From: Promerops cafer
Taxonomy: Eukaryota > Chordata > Aves > Passeriformes > Nectariniidae
Length of the DNA stretch: 64,000 nucleotides
Assembly (NCBI GenBank): GCA_013398275.1
Contig: VZSE01002351.1
Span: forward strand, 228,964-292,963
Reading direction: 5' to 3'
The position numbers were made by a program, and so were the translations under genes. Below are positions 61,481 through 64,000 of this stretch, one piece after another. The notes under the pieces were generated by a model. The model was given only the letters and a program-made list of their open reading frames with translations. It was not told where the DNA came from and ran no database searches. The first letter of the stretch is position 1. Each line of letters begins with the position of its first letter.

Positions 61481-64000
61481 ATATCGAAGAATTTCTTAGC
61501 TTTTTAAGGAAGGAACGTTGATTTCCTTTCACATGTTACTACATTCAGTTCTCTTTGTTTCATTGGGAGGAATTCCAGATCCACAGATTGAAGCAGAGGT
61601 TCACAGACAACTCTCACTGTGCAGTAGTGTATCATCCCTGTGCAGGCTGCAAGGAGAAAAGGCATCTGTTTTTTTTAGTAGATCTCAGTAGGAAAAATAG
61701 AAAAATATGCAAGTCAGAAGTTTTCAGTTCTATTCCAGATTCTGGGAGGAACCCATCTAGGCACAGTGTCAGCTCTTAACACACCTCTGAGCTGTTCAAC
61801 TCCTAGTTACTCTAGCTTTTCCTTCTTACACTCCCAATTTAGCCCTTTTAGCCTTACATCTCCTTGTCTCCTGTTTCTCAGTCTCCTTTCAGCTTCAGGT
61901 TTTAGTCCCCACCATTGCCATATTCCAGCTGCCAGGAGCTCCTCCTTCTAGACCTCATCCTAGGCTCCCTTGCTTCCACGCTCTATGGTACTCCAGGTAC
62001 CCCAAATATCTTGTCACAGGGCTGCTCCCCCTGCATTTCCACCCTGCTCTCTGTCACAGCACACAAGTTTAAGCCAAGCCTGCCCATTCTTTACTGAATG
62101 ACTGCAAAGCAGTTGTCAGAGGTTCGGTCAAACTGAGAGGCTTGCGAAAGGAGCAGCAAAAGTCGCCTCCTTGATATCAGCATTTGTGATCTGTCCCTCC
62201 TTCAGGGTAAGGATGGGCTAGGGTTACTACAGGAAAGGATGTGAACATTTTTGAGGTAATACTGTATCCTTCATTTTTGCTTGGGTTACTTGGGCTAGAT
62301 TTATCCCAAAGTACTGAGATGAGGTGGATACCCAGCTGTCATCATTAGTACTTGCTGATGTTGGAATACTGTAATTCAGGAAGAAAACAGTGAATTAAAT
62401 GGAGAGTGCAAAAACCTCAGCTATGGAAGCCTTATCTTTATTACCCATGATGTCACAACCTCCTTTACAAAATAGCTACGTCTGCTTTGAAAATTGCAAC
62501 TGACAACCTCAGTTCTCATTAAACACATTTAAAGGCTCTCAGACTTCCTAGGAAGGGGAAATTATCATCATGAAGGCAGAAATGCAGACAGAGGCATCAC
62601 AGGGTGGTTTCAGGGTGCCACAGGGGACAGGAGGGAGAAACAGATCCCACATTAGCTTCAATTTCTGTTGTATCCTAAATATCATAATTCTCTCCCCATG
62701 GTGTCAATGGATTCAAGGAATTCACAGTGACTGAGGCATAGTGAGTGCATTCCAGGTGTGCCAGAAAAGGCAGGAATCAGCGAGATGGTCTTGTGCTGTA
62801 TGCCAGAGAGACACAAGCAGTTCTTTTCCCAAAGAAGTTCATTATCTAGGAAGCTGTTTGCTGTTGAATCAGTTATGCCAACAGTTAATTCATGACAGGG
62901 CCCAACCTACTCAAAAATCCTTATGACTTGCAGGATCACGGCTTGAGAAATGATGTTAAAAATTAAAGCATGAAAGTTTTTTGCTGACTCCACCATGCCA
63001 GCTTATTTATCATTTAGCACATGACCACGGCTGTCACTGATTTACATATGAAACATGAGAGGTTTTTCTCCTCAGATCCTGATGTCCCAAGGCTATGCAT
63101 GTGTACATAAACCATATGTAAAAGAGAGGAGCTCTGTTTTCCAAGTGTGAGAAGGAAATTGTTCTACTGTGAGACATACGTCATCCCTTTGCCTTTGTTC
63201 CCAAACATGGCAAAGAGCAATAAAGCTGTTTGTGGACTATAATGTGACGTCGAGTAAGAACGCACAGTTCCCATTTTTTTATGCCTATATGTATATAACA
63301 ATGTCAGTGTGGGCATCCAAAGAATGAATGGTTATGAAATACTGTGCAGCAGCAATGTATAAAAGGTAAATGACACACAGCAAAGGAATCTCCCTTCAAA
63401 TCACATAGCACATGAAACCATTTTGGTCTGTGACAACTACACCACTAGATTTTTTCCATGTTTATCCAAAGTAGCTTAGTAAGCATAACATGCATGCCAT
63501 TCACTAAGTCTGTGCACCAAAATACAGAGTATGATGACCCCAAGCAATGTCTCCAGTGCTTGTAAGCTTGTCAGAAAGGACTGGCTGCTGCTACCTCTGT
63601 AAAGTATCTGTTTCAATTAATTTTTGTGAGAGAAGTGACAAAAATAGCTCTGATTCTACTACAGCTGTTCAACTGTTATTTCGGTGGAATTACACCTGTG
63701 TAAATTTCTTAGAGGTAGGAGTTGTGCACATATTCTGTGAACTAATGAGACTTCAGAAAAGGTTGTCAAGAATGGCACAAGACGTATCTATTATTTTTGA
63801 TTCAGAACAAACCCATTTATCTTTTCTCTTTGCTAAAAAGGGCAATTTCAGGGTTTTTCTGGTGACTGAAAGAAAAAAGTAATGCTAGATGCAGGCTTCC
63901 TTCTGTCCCATATGTCTTAAGTGTACGAAGCTTTTTTTAGAGAATAGCTTTCTTTCAGGGCAAACCAGTTCTTACTAAAAATAATCCTTATGAGATCAGA

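Larger units (their letters stand above)
43871..64000. other. Gene-poor region upstream of SRP9
   Basis: I recognise no known protein here. Synteny places ENAH somewhere beyond SRP9 on the plus strand, but none of its EVH1-domain exons is visible, so it probably lies outside the window. The region contains exon-like open segments on the plus strand (44562, 44873, 46574, 47319, 50629, 51910 and 54137). It also has a strongly pyrimidine-biased stretch (about 52.56-54.06 kb), short simple repeats and ordinary AT-rich sequence. From 54.3 to 64 kb I see nothing beyond simple repeats and random open frames. Confidence 0.5.

Noticed and set aside
44000..64000. ENAH exons
   Set aside because: No EVH1-domain or proline-rich segments were seen. 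The gene probably begins beyond the window.
1..64000. CRISPR arrays, operons, prophage or plasmid features
   Set aside because: The sequence is clearly vertebrate nuclear DNA. The only tandem array (25.3-25.9 kb) lacks conserved repeats with unique spacers and is a minisatellite.

Overview
The window is vertebrate nuclear DNA, almost certainly from a bird. It is AT-rich, intron-rich and gene-poor. It carries four CR1 LINE 3' fragments and a solo LTR of a type I recognise from avian genomes. The only two genes I can name are EPHX1 and SRP9. Both lie on the minus strand, in the same relative order as on human chromosome 1q42 (SRP9 upstream of EPHX1). No bacterial, plasmid or phage features are present.

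Layout. 1-6.7 kb is intergenic, with a possible poly(A) signal near 350 for a plus-strand neighbour outside the window; TMEM63A is expected there by synteny. 7.49-18.39 kb is a complete EPHX1 coding region (microsomal epoxide hydrolase): eight coding exons that join in frame to 464 codons plus a stop, with all key active-site residues present. 18.4-29 kb is probably the EPHX1 5' intron. It holds a 28-bp perfect palindrome, a degenerate 26-bp minisatellite (25.26-25.88 kb) and a 92-bp duplicated segment. About 29.05-29.5 kb is a CpG island with a ZNF143-like site, the likely EPHX1 promoter. 30.38-30.95 kb is a solo LTR with a 5-bp target duplication, followed by two CR1 fragments. 39.49-43.42 kb is SRP9: exons 2 and 3 are clear, but the 24-codon first exon is absent. 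It is probably lost in the assembly at the single N (43425), which separates an intronic CR1 from a CpG-island promoter. From 43.9 to 64 kb I recognise no known gene. Several splice-bounded open segments on the plus strand could belong to an unannotated transcript running away from the SRP9 island.

How the genes relate. EPHX1 is a membrane-bound enzyme of the endoplasmic reticulum that hydrates xenobiotic epoxides. SRP9 is one half of the SRP9/14 Alu-domain heterodimer, which pauses translation while ribosomes are targeted to that membrane. They are syntenic neighbours, and nothing here suggests co-regulation. I see no clearly novel biological system. The most useful leads are a dilysine (KKXX) ER-retrieval motif at the EPHX1 C-terminus, the missing SRP9 exon, and the acidic orphan open segment at 51.9 kb.
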